Assembly: GCF_002684405.1 (NCBI RefSeq)
Contig: NZ_NYVD01000001.1
Location: 1 to 34,054, forward strand
Direction of reading: 5' to 3'
Length of the DNA stretch: 34,054 nt
DNA from: Parvibaculum sp.
GTDB taxonomy: Bacteria > Pseudomonadota > Alphaproteobacteria > Parvibaculales > Parvibaculaceae
Under the pieces are notes generated by a model. It did no database searches. It was not told the origin of the DNA and saw only the letters and a list, made by a program, of their open reading frames with translations. Positions 25,128-32,985 of the stretch are shown here, piece after piece; positions within the stretch are counted from its first letter, which is position 1, and every line of letters starts with the position of its first letter. The translations under genes and the position numbers were made by a program.

Positions 25128-25615
25128 AGCGGCCACTCAAGTGTTGAGGGAGTGGCCACCAGTTCTGGTCCGCGCGGTGGGGAGCTTTTGCGCCAGCCAC
25201 CCTTGACCGTTTGGATTGCGGAAATCGGCAAGCGTTGCGCGGCAGCCAGTTCGCACAGTTCGGACACGTGCCAAAATACCGCCCAGTGCCCTTGATTATC
25301 CGACGAATATTGCTCCGTGGTCGGGGGGCGATGCATCATGCCTTTTGAATGCTTGCCGTTTCCGCTTTCCTCACAACCGACATACCATCCCACCCAGGAC
25401 ACAATAAAACTGTCCTTCGCCGGCACGTCCTCATGCGACGGATATATGAGGACAGGAACACGCTGACCGGCACGCAGTTCGTCGACTTTGCGGAACAGCT
25501 CCCATTTGCGCGAGCCAAACGCAACGAAACCGGTATTGCCGGAGATTTCGGCTCCCGATTGAAGGTGCTCCAGCGGAACAGGGGCGAGGATGGAGAAATC
25601 CTGGATATCAGTCAC
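25124..25615 (-). CDS. 163-aa protein of unknown function in the defence operon
   Basis: A compact, beta-rich soluble protein with many aromatic residues (FIVSWVGWYVGCEESG, GHWAVFWHVSELCELA). It ends with a basic/Pro tail (VKGGWRKSSPPRGPE). It has no signal peptide, membrane helix or clear catalytic motif. The Trp/Phe-rich strands recall small barrel domains such as EVE/PUA-type readers of modified bases, but the similarity is impressionistic. It lies 9 nt after the helicase and overlaps the sacsin-like gene by 4 nt, so it is under tight co-expression with both. A modified-base reader or specificity factor would fit the context. Confidence 0.7.
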   Translation of the reverse strand: MTDIQDFSILAPVPLEHLQSGAEISGNTGFVAFGSRKWELFRKVDELRAGQRVPVLIYPSHEDVPAKDSFIVSWVGWYVGCEESGNGKHSKGMMHRPPTTEQYSSDNQGHWAVFWHVSELCELAAAQRLPISAIQTVKGGWRKSSPPRGPELVATPSTLEWPL

Positions 25616-25624
25616 GACACCCCC

Positions 25625-28600
25625 CTAAGCTGGCTCTTGCGCCCGCTCCAGCAGGCGACGAAGGTCGAATTGAATTGCTGTTTCAAGGAATGACGGCTCC
25701 CGCTCGACGAGCGGGCCACGCACGTAGCGCGGTACATGGGCGAAGCCGTCGGCAACCGCTACGATCGCCAGAATGAATTTCTCCGGCTCGTGCAAGGACG
25801 TGATGACTTCCTGGCGCGTGATCATCACGGAATTTGCACCATCAATTCGACCTTTGACCTCTATGAACCGCAGGTGCCCGGATTTCGGATCATGTGAAGC
25901 AATGTCGTAGCCAACCTTCTGGCCGGAGACATCGACAGGAGCGTGTCCCAGAGCGCGTTCCGCCGCCATCACCGCTTGCATCGCGGCGATCTCGATTTTC
26001 TTGCGAGCTGCGGGGTCTTCCGCGAAATGGTCTCGAACTCGGGGGGCATCCCGCGCGGCCAGAAGGCCATGCGGAATGACCACCATGCCGCCGCGCACTC
26101 GTGGCGGTTGGGATGAAATAAACCGCTCCTGCTCAAGCTGGTCCATCCGGCGCTTCTGCCGCTCCGCGAGCTCCTCGGCACGACGCTGCGCGTTCTGCCA
26201 GTTTAGCCGGGTTCGCTTACCGGCCTTTTCTTCTTCCTTCAGTTCGAAGGCTCGCGAGTCCCAGTAATTGATCTCCTTCTTCAATCGGGCACGGACCTCC
26301 TGCTCGACCTTCTCAACTTCAGGCAACCGGCGGGCCTTGACCTCAGAGACATGTTCCTGGGCCAGTTCCACCGTGGCAAACCTGATCGCAGACTTTTCCA
26401 GTTCGCTGGTCAGCCATTCTTCATCGAGCAGATCACGCACAGCGTCGATCTCTTCTGTCTTTGCCGGTCGCAGGTTGAGATGAGGCGCGAGTCCAGCGTT
26501 GACCGTCTCGCCGGCCCGGTCGATTGCGGCGAACTGGAGCCGCTGCGAGATCACATGCGGCTTCCCTGCGCTTGTGGTCCGGCCGTCCTGTACCGTGTGC
26601 TCCAGAAGGAAGATTGCCGAAATCGCATCGCCCGGATCCGTCTCGTCGACCATGATCGCACCTTGGCGCATGATCTGCTCATATTGCTCGCGGATCAGGC
26701 TGATTACGGCCTCCAGAAGCGGGTGACCGGGACAGACAAATGAAGCGACTGGCTGCTGGTTGATCTGGGCTTTGTCGAAACAAATCCGTTCATATTGTTT
26801 CTGAACAGGCGCTCCGATACCGATCTGCCGATCGCGCTCGCGGATGCGCACCGGAACGTGCGTGATCTCCCAGCGCCCGTCTTCGCGACGCTTGAGACGA
26901 CCACCGAGATGCTGGAACGCCTCAATGAAAAAGCTCTGGATGTGATGAGGCTGGAGCCGCTGCGCTTCGGCACGCTCCATTTCCAGCCGCAGCTCATCGA
27001 CCTTGGCCGCGGGCATTGTGTCGTTGGTCAGCGCGCGCCGCCGAAGCAACTCCAACAGATGGGATTGATCGACTGCTCCATCTACCTGGCGGAAGAGGTG
27101 TGCTTTCACATCCTCCCGCTCGCTGTACTGAACCGCCTGGAAGAGTAGATCCTTGAGCGACGTTCCTTCAAATAGCTCGCCCAGCACATCATAGACGCGA
27201 CCGCCCAATGCCTCCCGCGCCGTCTCCAGTTTTTCAAGGAGCCGCGCATAGACTTCACCTTCGCGCGTGTCAGCCGCCACGAGATTCCACAAGTGACATA
27301 CCTCGGACTGCCCGATTCTGTGGATGCGACCGAACCTCTGCTCGATCTTGTTGGGATTCCATGGAAGGTCGTAGTTGACCATCAGATGCCCGCGCTGAAG
27401 GTTCACGCCCTCGCCGGCCGCGTCGTTTGCGATAAGGACAAGCAGGTCCTTGTCCTGCATGAATCGCTCGATAACTTTTCGACGTTCCTCGCGCGATACA
27501 CCGCCGTGAATCACGTCGACTGCTTCGGGATTGCCGAGGCGCGCACGTACCTTGTCGAGAAGATAGTGAAGCGTGTCTTTGGGTTCTGTGAAGATGATCA
27601 ACTTACGGCGATTGCCCGCCGCGTCAGTCATGAGATCATCGTCGAGAATACGATTGAGTTCGGTCCACTTCGTGTCCACGCCGGAACGCAGGACGCCCAT
27701 GGCTTTGGACTCGAGGTCTTTCAGCGTCTCGACTTCCAGCGCAAGCTGTTCGATCGTCTCAGCCGTCGTTGCGCCGGTCGAAATCAGATCTTCAAGTTCG
27801 TCGATCTCGTCCTGGCCGTATTCCTCGATGTTGCCCAGCATATCGGCGTTGAGCGCCGGCTCGGCGACCCCGGCACGGCGCCCCTTGGCCGCCAGCCGCG
27901 CTTCGCCCAACTCTGTCTCCAAACGCTCGCGACGGCGTTTCAGCGACTGGTAGATTGCTGCCGGAGATGAAGCGAGGCGCCGTTGCAGGATCTGTAATGC
28001 AAAACCAACATTGTTGCGCTTCTTGTTATCCCCTTCAGCAAACCGCTGCACACGGTTCATTTCGGTACGCACATACTCGGTGACGGCAGTATAAAGGGCG
28101 GCCTCGCCTTCAGAGAGCTCGTACTTGACGGTGCGGGCACGACGCGGCGGGAAAAGCGGCCGGCCGTCGAACTTGAGCAATTCCTCCTTCGTCAGCCGCC
28201 TCATCATGTCTTCGGTGTCGGCGTAGTGTACGCCATCCCGGAAACGGCCTTCGAAGCGATCGCCGTCGAGCAGCGCCATGAAGAGTTGGAAGTCCTCCTC
28301 CTTGCCATTGTGTGGGGTCGCCGACATGAGCAGGAGATGACGACAAACTTGCCCAAGCTTCTGCCCGACTTGATAGCGGCGTGTGTATTTCACCTCGCCG
28401 CCAAAATACGTCGCTGACATGCGATGTGCTTCGTCACAGACGATCAGATCCCATTCGCGGGCGCTCATAAGCTTCTCCTGAAGCTCCTCATTGCGCGCCA
28501 ACACATCGAGCCGGACAATCAACCGGTCTCGATCGCTGAACGGGTTGCCCGACCGCGAGGTTTCGATCATGTCACGTGTGAGGATGTCGAATTCCAGATC

Positions 28601-29128
28601 AAATTTTTGCCCGAGTTCGTCTTGCCACTGCTCAACAAGACTGCCAGGCGCGACGATCAGGCATCGTTCGAGATCACTTCGTGCGATCAACTCCTTGATG
28701 AGCAGGCCGGCCATGATCGTCTTACCGGCACCAGGGTCGTCTGCGAGGAGGAAACGCAACGGCTGGCGCGGCAGCATCTCGCCGTATACTGCTGAGATCT
28801 GGTGCGGCAACGGATCGACCAGGCTGGTGTGAATGGCGAGGTAGGGGTCGAAATAGTGTGCCAACTTGATGCGGTTGGCCTCGGTCACGAGACGCAAAAG
28901 CGCGCCATCGGCATCGAACGACCAGGCTCGACCGCTCTGCTCCACCTCAAGGCGATGTTCATCGTCGCGATAGAGGACCGACTCCGCCACCGCTCCGTTA
29001 TGGTCGCGGTAGACGACGTTAATCGCCTGGTCGCCAATCCAGTCGACCGAAACGACATGTACCGGCCTCGCCGAGGCAATACCGCAAATCGACGCGCCGT
29101 TCTTTACGTCCTCGAGTTTTGCACCCAT
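25625..29128 (-). CDS. SNF2-family helicase with C-terminal DUF3883 domain (DrmD-like)
   Basis: A 1167-aa DNA translocase. After a ~100-residue N-terminal region come the SF2 motifs: Q-like PLPHQISAVYGEM, Walker A DDPGAGKT (near 130), DEAH in VCDEAHRMS (near 230), and motif III LMSATPHNG. After a helical insert with a coiled coil (~390-480) the second RecA lobe has VLIANDAAGEGVNLQ and IEQRFGRIHRIGQ. The C-terminus (~1050-1110) is DUF3883/NO-VEIN-like, with GYDIASHDP and FIEVKGR. These form a D...ExK arrangement of a restriction-endonuclease-like fold. The build resembles DrmD of class 1 DISARM and helicases of other methylase-linked systems. GGGGGAAG precedes the ATG by ten bases; the WYL gene ends 25 nt upstream. 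Confidence 0.9.
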   Translation of the reverse strand: MGAKLEDVKNGASICGIASARPVHVVSVDWIGDQAINVVYRDHNGAVAESVLYRDDEHRLEVEQSGRAWSFDADGALLRLVTEANRIKLAHYFDPYLAIHTSLVDPLPHQISAVYGEMLPRQPLRFLLADDPGAGKTIMAGLLIKELIARSDLERCLIVAPGSLVEQWQDELGQKFDLEFDILTRDMIETSRSGNPFSDRDRLIVRLDVLARNEELQEKLMSAREWDLIVCDEAHRMSATYFGGEVKYTRRYQVGQKLGQVCRHLLLMSATPHNGKEEDFQLFMALLDGDRFEGRFRDGVHYADTEDMMRRLTKEELLKFDGRPLFPPRRARTVKYELSEGEAALYTAVTEYVRTEMNRVQRFAEGDNKKRNNVGFALQILQRRLASSPAAIYQSLKRRRERLETELGEARLAAKGRRAGVAEPALNADMLGNIEEYGQDEIDELEDLISTGATTAETIEQLALEVETLKDLESKAMGVLRSGVDTKWTELNRILDDDLMTDAAGNRRKLIIFTEPKDTLHYLLDKVRARLGNPEAVDVIHGGVSREERRKVIERFMQDKDLLVLIANDAAGEGVNLQRGHLMVNYDLPWNPNKIEQRFGRIHRIGQSEVCHLWNLVAADTREGEVYARLLEKLETAREALGGRVYDVLGELFEGTSLKDLLFQAVQYSEREDVKAHLFRQVDGAVDQSHLLELLRRRALTNDTMPAAKVDELRLEMERAEAQRLQPHHIQSFFIEAFQHLGGRLKRREDGRWEITHVPVRIRERDRQIGIGAPVQKQYERICFDKAQINQQPVASFVCPGHPLLEAVISLIREQYEQIMRQGAIMVDETDPGDAISAIFLLEHTVQDGRTTSAGKPHVISQRLQFAAIDRAGETVNAGLAPHLNLRPAKTEEIDAVRDLLDEEWLTSELEKSAIRFATVELAQEHVSEVKARRLPEVEKVEQEVRARLKKEINYWDSRAFELKEEEKAGKRTRLNWQNAQRRAEELAERQKRRMDQLEQERFISSQPPRVRGGMVVIPHGLLAARDAPRVRDHFAEDPAARKKIEIAAMQAVMAAERALGHAPVDVSGQKVGYDIASHDPKSGHLRFIEVKGRIDGANSVMITRQEVITSLHEPEKFILAIVAVADGFAHVPRYVRGPLVEREPSFLETAIQFDLRRLLERAQEPA

Positions 29129-29153
29129 CAGTCGACGCTTCCCCCCGAAATCT

Positions 29154-30017
29154 TCATAGCTGAAGCTCCGCCTTTTCCAGCGCCGCCTCAGTCTCCTTGC
29201 GGTTTAATGCAACGATATGCTGCGTACGAGGGCTTTGCTTTGCCGCATCCACAAGCAAGCCTAGTCGCTTGAGAACATAGAACAGCATCGCATAGCGAAC
29301 CGAAAGAACGCCGCTCCCGTGGTCGAACCCGTAGTCTTTGGCGACAACTTTTTTCTGGCTCTCCGTCAGATCGGGATGCGGACCGATGACCACGTCGAAA
29401 AAGTTGTTCCACAGCCAGTCCTGCTCGCCAGTTGCACCTGAGTCGCCTTTGCGGCCGACTTCAAGCATCCGTGGCAACAGGAAGTCCTTGAACTTGTGCT
29501 CGAGATGACAATAGGCGCGAACATGCCAACGGAACCCGTCATAGCCAAACGCATGCGGCGTGATCCTTCGCCAAATCGGATCCGGACGAACTTTGTTCAT
29601 AGACTGATAGAAGACATCCACGGAGACGCCTTCGCGCACGGCATCGAGAATCTTGCGCAGAACCTCGATGTCGACATCCCGCTTGGGCGTTAGCGCAACA
29701 TCGGTCTTGGGGAGTTCCGCAATCCAGGAATCATTGGACGGGACGGAGCCTTCGGCAACTGAACGAAGCTGGGCAAGATAGACATAAGGGTCGGGATCCA
29801 GGAAGCGCAGGACAAACTTCTTGGCAGCGACATAGCGCTTGCCGCGCTTGTCATACTCCATGTTTCCGGGCGCCCTCTCCTGATAAAGCGTCAGGTCTTT
29901 CGAAGACTGCGGAATCGACACGCCAAAAAACTCAACGATGTCAGCGCGGTTGATCGAGCCCTCCCAGAACAGGCGAAACTCAATAAATTCAAGCCTTTGC
30001 TCAACACCCCAGCGCAC
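29154..30017 (-). CDS. WYL-domain transcriptional regulator (BrxR/CapW-like)
   Basis: A 287-aa DNA-binding protein that probably represses the operon it heads. The N-terminal winged helix (~18-65: SINRADIVEFFGVSIPQSSK) is followed by a linker and a WYL domain (RRITPHAFGYDGFRWHVRAYC, near 165-185; then KFKDFLLPRMLEV). A C-terminal WCX-like region completes it, as in BrxR and CapW repressors of BREX and CBASS loci. WYL domains are thought to sense nucleic-acid ligands. I chose GTG at 30017 because AGGGAG lies six bases upstream; a TTG at 30038 is in frame but lacks such a site. It is divergent from the AddB-like operon, so one regulator may control both directions. Confidence 0.88.
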   Translation of the reverse strand: MRWGVEQRLEFIEFRLFWEGSINRADIVEFFGVSIPQSSKDLTLYQERAPGNMEYDKRGKRYVAAKKFVLRFLDPDPYVYLAQLRSVAEGSVPSNDSWIAELPKTDVALTPKRDVDIEVLRKILDAVREGVSVDVFYQSMNKVRPDPIWRRITPHAFGYDGFRWHVRAYCHLEHKFKDFLLPRMLEVGRKGDSGATGEQDWLWNNFFDVVIGPHPDLTESQKKVVAKDYGFDHGSGVLSVRYAMLFYVLKRLGLLVDAAKQSPRTQHIVALNRKETEAALEKAELQL

Positions 30018-30168
30018 TCTCGGCTCCCTGATTGCCAAAAACTATACGGCTGGCCGCATCGATGAGACTATAAACTATATGGACATCGCGACCAGTCCGT
30101 GTAATTATTATTCCCATTACGGCCGTTCGTCAACGGCAGAACATCGCTAATTTCCGAAGGAGAGGGTG
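30018..30168. promoter_or_regulatory. Divergent control region between WYL-led and AddB/AddA-like operons
   Basis: An AT-richer 151-nt gap between divergent starts. It has a direct repeat AACTATAYGG at 30040-30049 and 30073-30082, 33 bp apart (about three helical turns), with a third ACTATA at 30067-30072. It also has a perfect inverted repeat GCCGTT-CGTC-AACGGC at 30122-30137 and a looser one, GTAAT-n10-ATTAC, at 30101-30120. TATA-rich elements could serve as -10 boxes for the minus-strand operon. BrxR/CapW proteins bind inverted repeats in such positions, so the repeats are candidate operators. Confidence 0.6.
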
Positions 30169-30312
30169 ATGCCCAAGCGCAGTGCAAACCGTGAGGTCAC
30201 CGGCAAGAAGGCGGCGAGCGCAGCCGCGAAGGTCTTGCGGGACCCAAAAAGCAGCAAGGCCGCCAAGAGCGCGGCAGCGTCGGCGCTGACCCAGCGCCCG
30301 AACAAGAAGTAA
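30169..30312 (+). CDS. 47-aa Lys/Ala-rich basic protein
   Basis: A small gene ahead of the AddB-like gene. The product, starting MPKRSANREVTGKKAAS and ending LTQRPNKK, has about 10 Lys, 4 Arg, 14 Ala and one Glu and one Asp, so it is strongly basic and probably helical or disordered. AAGGAGAGG lies just before the ATG, a near-ideal ribosome-binding site, and the next gene starts 18 nt after the stop. I recall similar short Ala/Lys/Ser-rich proteins ending in a 'SALxQR' pattern in other proteobacteria, without known function. Charge and setting suggest nucleic-acid binding, which is inference. Confidence 0.78.
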   Translation: MPKRSANREVTGKKAASAAAKVLRDPKSSKAAKSAAASALTQRPNKK

Positions 30313-30330
30313 CCCGGAAAGGGGGCAGCG

Positions 30331-32985
30331 ATGACGGCCGCGAAGCGATCCACCCTTGTCGTGTATGGTCGCCTGGCAATGCGGGAGGCCCGCCTTGCGG
30401 CTGCCCGCAGCGGTCAACACGGCCTCCAGATCATGTCGTTCGAACAAGCCGCGGTGCGGCTCGCGGGCGGCTTCGCCCGCGCGATCGACGAAGAGAGTCT
30501 GCGCGCGGCGATCCAGATGGCCCTCCCTGAAACACCGATGGGCGAACTGGAAGATATCAAGATGCTGCCGGGCATGATCGGCGCGGCCGCCGACACACTG
30601 CACAAGGCGTGGCGGGCAGGTATCGATCTTGCCTCCAGGTCAGCTGATCATCCAAGGCTTGAAGCCATCGCTCGCCTGGAAGCCGCTGTTCTCACCGAGC
30701 TTCCGGGCGGCATGATGCGTCCGATCGATATCGTCGCCGCAGCCATCAGCCGGATCACCCATGCGCCCGCCATATTCGGCTCGATGGAAATCGTCGGACT
30801 GACCGAACTGTCTCCCTGCTGGCGGCCTCTGCTGAAGGCGCTCGCCGAGCACATGCCCATGCAATGGACGTCAGGTCCTCGCCCTGTCCCGGCCTGGCTC
30901 AAGGAAAGCGGCGTTGCTGTCGCTCGAGGCGATGCTGAGGCGCCGGCCATTCGATCCGTCAGTGCCGCGACCGCTTACCATGAGGCAGTCGAGACACTGC
31001 GTTGGGTCCGGTCGCTGCTTGCGTCGGGCATATCGCCCGCCGACATTGCCATCGCCACCGCGTCGCCGGCCGACTACGACGATCACTTTCTCGCGCTGCG
31101 CGCCGATGCCAATATCGATTTGCATTTCGTCCATGGCGTCCCGGCCGTCACCACACGTGACGGACAAGCGGCAGCGGCACTCGCCGACATCGTCGTGCGC
31201 GGGCTTTCGCAGTCGCGCTTGCGCCGTCTCGCAGCCCTGTGCCGCAATTCTGCACCTCTGGCTTCCCTTCCTGATGGCTGGATGCGCGTCCTTCCAAGCG
31301 ATGCACCCCTGTCAACGCCGTCCGCCTGGAACCAACTGCTGGCGCGCCTCGCGCCGGACGACTGGCCCGACGGCATGGATCACGCCCCGGTGTTGCGTGC
31401 TGCGGTCGATCTGCTGGCAAAGGGACCGGACGCGGTACAGGAGATCGGTGAAGCCTTCCTTATGGGCCGGGCATTGTCCATCTGGCGCAAAGCCCTTCTG
31501 GCAGGGCCCGCCGGCGCGATCGACAGCACGCTGGAATCACTGAAACAGGATGACGGGCTCGATGCCTCCGTCTCCGTGGCCTGGATGCCGGCCAGCGCCC
31601 TCGCCGCGTCGCCGCGACGCTTCGCTCGGCTGATCGGTCTCAATTCCTCCCGCTGGCCACGCGGGATCGCCGAAGATCGGCTGATCCCGGACCATATCAT
31701 TCCAACGGGCGAGCTCGACCCGCTTCCCGTCAATCTCGCAGATCGCCGTGACTTTGATACGATCCTCGCCACTACGGGCAGCGACGTCGTCCTCTCCCGC
31801 GCTCGACGCGATAGCGACGGCCGGCTGCTGGGTCGCAGCCCCCTCCTCGCCACCTATGACGAGGAAGCCTATCTGCGGCGCAACGCCGTTCCCGCCCATG
31901 CCTTCAGTGAAACCGACCGGCTGTTGGCGCGGCCGCAGGAATTCGCCGCCGATCCCCAGGCATTGAGTGCGCGTTCCTGCTGGCGCGATTGGCGCATGGC
32001 CGATGTGACAGCTCATGATGGCCTGGTCAGGTCCGATCATCCTTTGGTTCTCGCGATCCTCGGGCGGACCCAGTCGGCGAGCTCGCTCAAGACACTGCTG
32101 CGCAGCCCCCTCAATTTCCTCTGGCGCTATGCTCTCGGTTGGAAATCCCCGCAAGGCAGTGCCGAGCCGCTCGTGCTTGACGCCCTGCAAACCGGCGACC
32201 TCATCCATCTGGTGCTCGACCGCGCCCTGCGAAACCTCGAAGCGACGGGCGGCCTGGCGTCGGCCGACGTGGCTGCCATCCAGGCTGCGGTGGACGAAGC
32301 CGCTGGTGCGGTGGCTGCCGAGTGGGAAAGCGAGCGGCCCGTTCCGCCCGCTGTTATCTGGGGCCGGACGCTCGGGGACGCGCGCGCTCTTGCCGGACAG
32401 GCGCTTGCCTATGGCAATGATCATTTGCCGGGCAGCCGATCCTTTGGCGAAGTCCCGTTCGGCGGGTCCGAGCCCAAGTCGGAGGCGGCACTGCCCTGGG
32501 ACGCCAGTGTGCCGGTGATCATCCCCGACACCGGATTTCACATTGCCGGCTATATCGACCGGCTCGACATCGCTGATGACGGCAGCCGGGCACTCGTGCG
32601 CGACTACAAGACCGGCAAGCCGCCCAAAGGCGACATACGCGTGAACGGCGGCCGCGAGCTTCAGCGTTGCCTTTATGCCTTCGCCGTCAAGGCGCTCCTG
32701 GGCGACCACATCGCGATCAGCGCCTCGCTGCTCTATCCGCGTGAACCGCTTGATCTCCAGCTCGACGAGCCGGAGATCGTCCTGGCGGAGATCAAGGCAT
32801 ATCTGCGGGCGGCGAGAACCGCCTTGGTCAGCGGCGCTGCACTGCCCGGGCCGGATACGGGAAGCGACTATGACGATCTCGCCTTTGCCCTGCCGGCAAA
32901 CGCAGGCGCCACCTACTGCAAACGCAAACAAGCCGCCTCGACTGAGCGGCTCAGCGAGGTCGCGCCGATCTGGGAGGCGGAATGA
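30331..32985 (+). CDS. AddB-like PD-(D/E)XK nuclease
   Basis: An 884-aa protein resembling AddB/RexB, the partner of AddA in end-processing helicase-nucleases. The N-terminal two thirds have an inactivated helicase-like build without a Walker A. The C-terminal RecB-type nuclease domain is complete: GDLIHLVLDRAL (His626), GYIDRLDI (Asp743), VRDYKTGK (Asp758-Tyr-Lys760) and the QRCLYAF motif (Gln778). Only one Cys (TYCKRKQ) is near the C-terminus, so the AddB iron-sulfur cluster is probably absent. It is shorter than usual chromosomal AddB (~1000 aa), fitting an accessory paralogue. GGGGGCAG lies upstream of the ATG. Its stop overlaps the next start by ATGA. Confidence 0.85.
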   Translation: MTAAKRSTLVVYGRLAMREARLAAARSGQHGLQIMSFEQAAVRLAGGFARAIDEESLRAAIQMALPETPMGELEDIKMLPGMIGAAADTLHKAWRAGIDLASRSADHPRLEAIARLEAAVLTELPGGMMRPIDIVAAAISRITHAPAIFGSMEIVGLTELSPCWRPLLKALAEHMPMQWTSGPRPVPAWLKESGVAVARGDAEAPAIRSVSAATAYHEAVETLRWVRSLLASGISPADIAIATASPADYDDHFLALRADANIDLHFVHGVPAVTTRDGQAAAALADIVVRGLSQSRLRRLAALCRNSAPLASLPDGWMRVLPSDAPLSTPSAWNQLLARLAPDDWPDGMDHAPVLRAAVDLLAKGPDAVQEIGEAFLMGRALSIWRKALLAGPAGAIDSTLESLKQDDGLDASVSVAWMPASALAASPRRFARLIGLNSSRWPRGIAEDRLIPDHIIPTGELDPLPVNLADRRDFDTILATTGSDVVLSRARRDSDGRLLGRSPLLATYDEEAYLRRNAVPAHAFSETDRLLARPQEFAADPQALSARSCWRDWRMADVTAHDGLVRSDHPLVLAILGRTQSASSLKTLLRSPLNFLWRYALGWKSPQGSAEPLVLDALQTGDLIHLVLDRALRNLEATGGLASADVAAIQAAVDEAAGAVAAEWESERPVPPAVIWGRTLGDARALAGQALAYGNDHLPGSRSFGEVPFGGSEPKSEAALPWDASVPVIIPDTGFHIAGYIDRLDIADDGSRALVRDYKTGKPPKGDIRVNGGRELQRCLYAFAVKALLGDHIAISASLLYPREPLDLQLDEPEIVLAEIKAYLRAARTALVSGAALPGPDTGSDYDDLAFALPANAGATYCKRKQAASTERLSEVAPIWEAE

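Noticed and set aside
13399-30017. Calling the operon DISARM, BREX or type I restriction-modification
   Set aside because: DrmA/DrmB/DrmC, PglZ/BrxL and HsdS/HsdR-like genes are not present; only single components (DrmD-like helicase, PglY/BrxC-related ATPase, BrxR-like regulator) resemble them.
31537-32931. 464-aa minus-strand open frame opposite the AddB-like gene
   Set aside because: Antisense shadow; the plus strand carries the complete RecB-type nuclease motifs.
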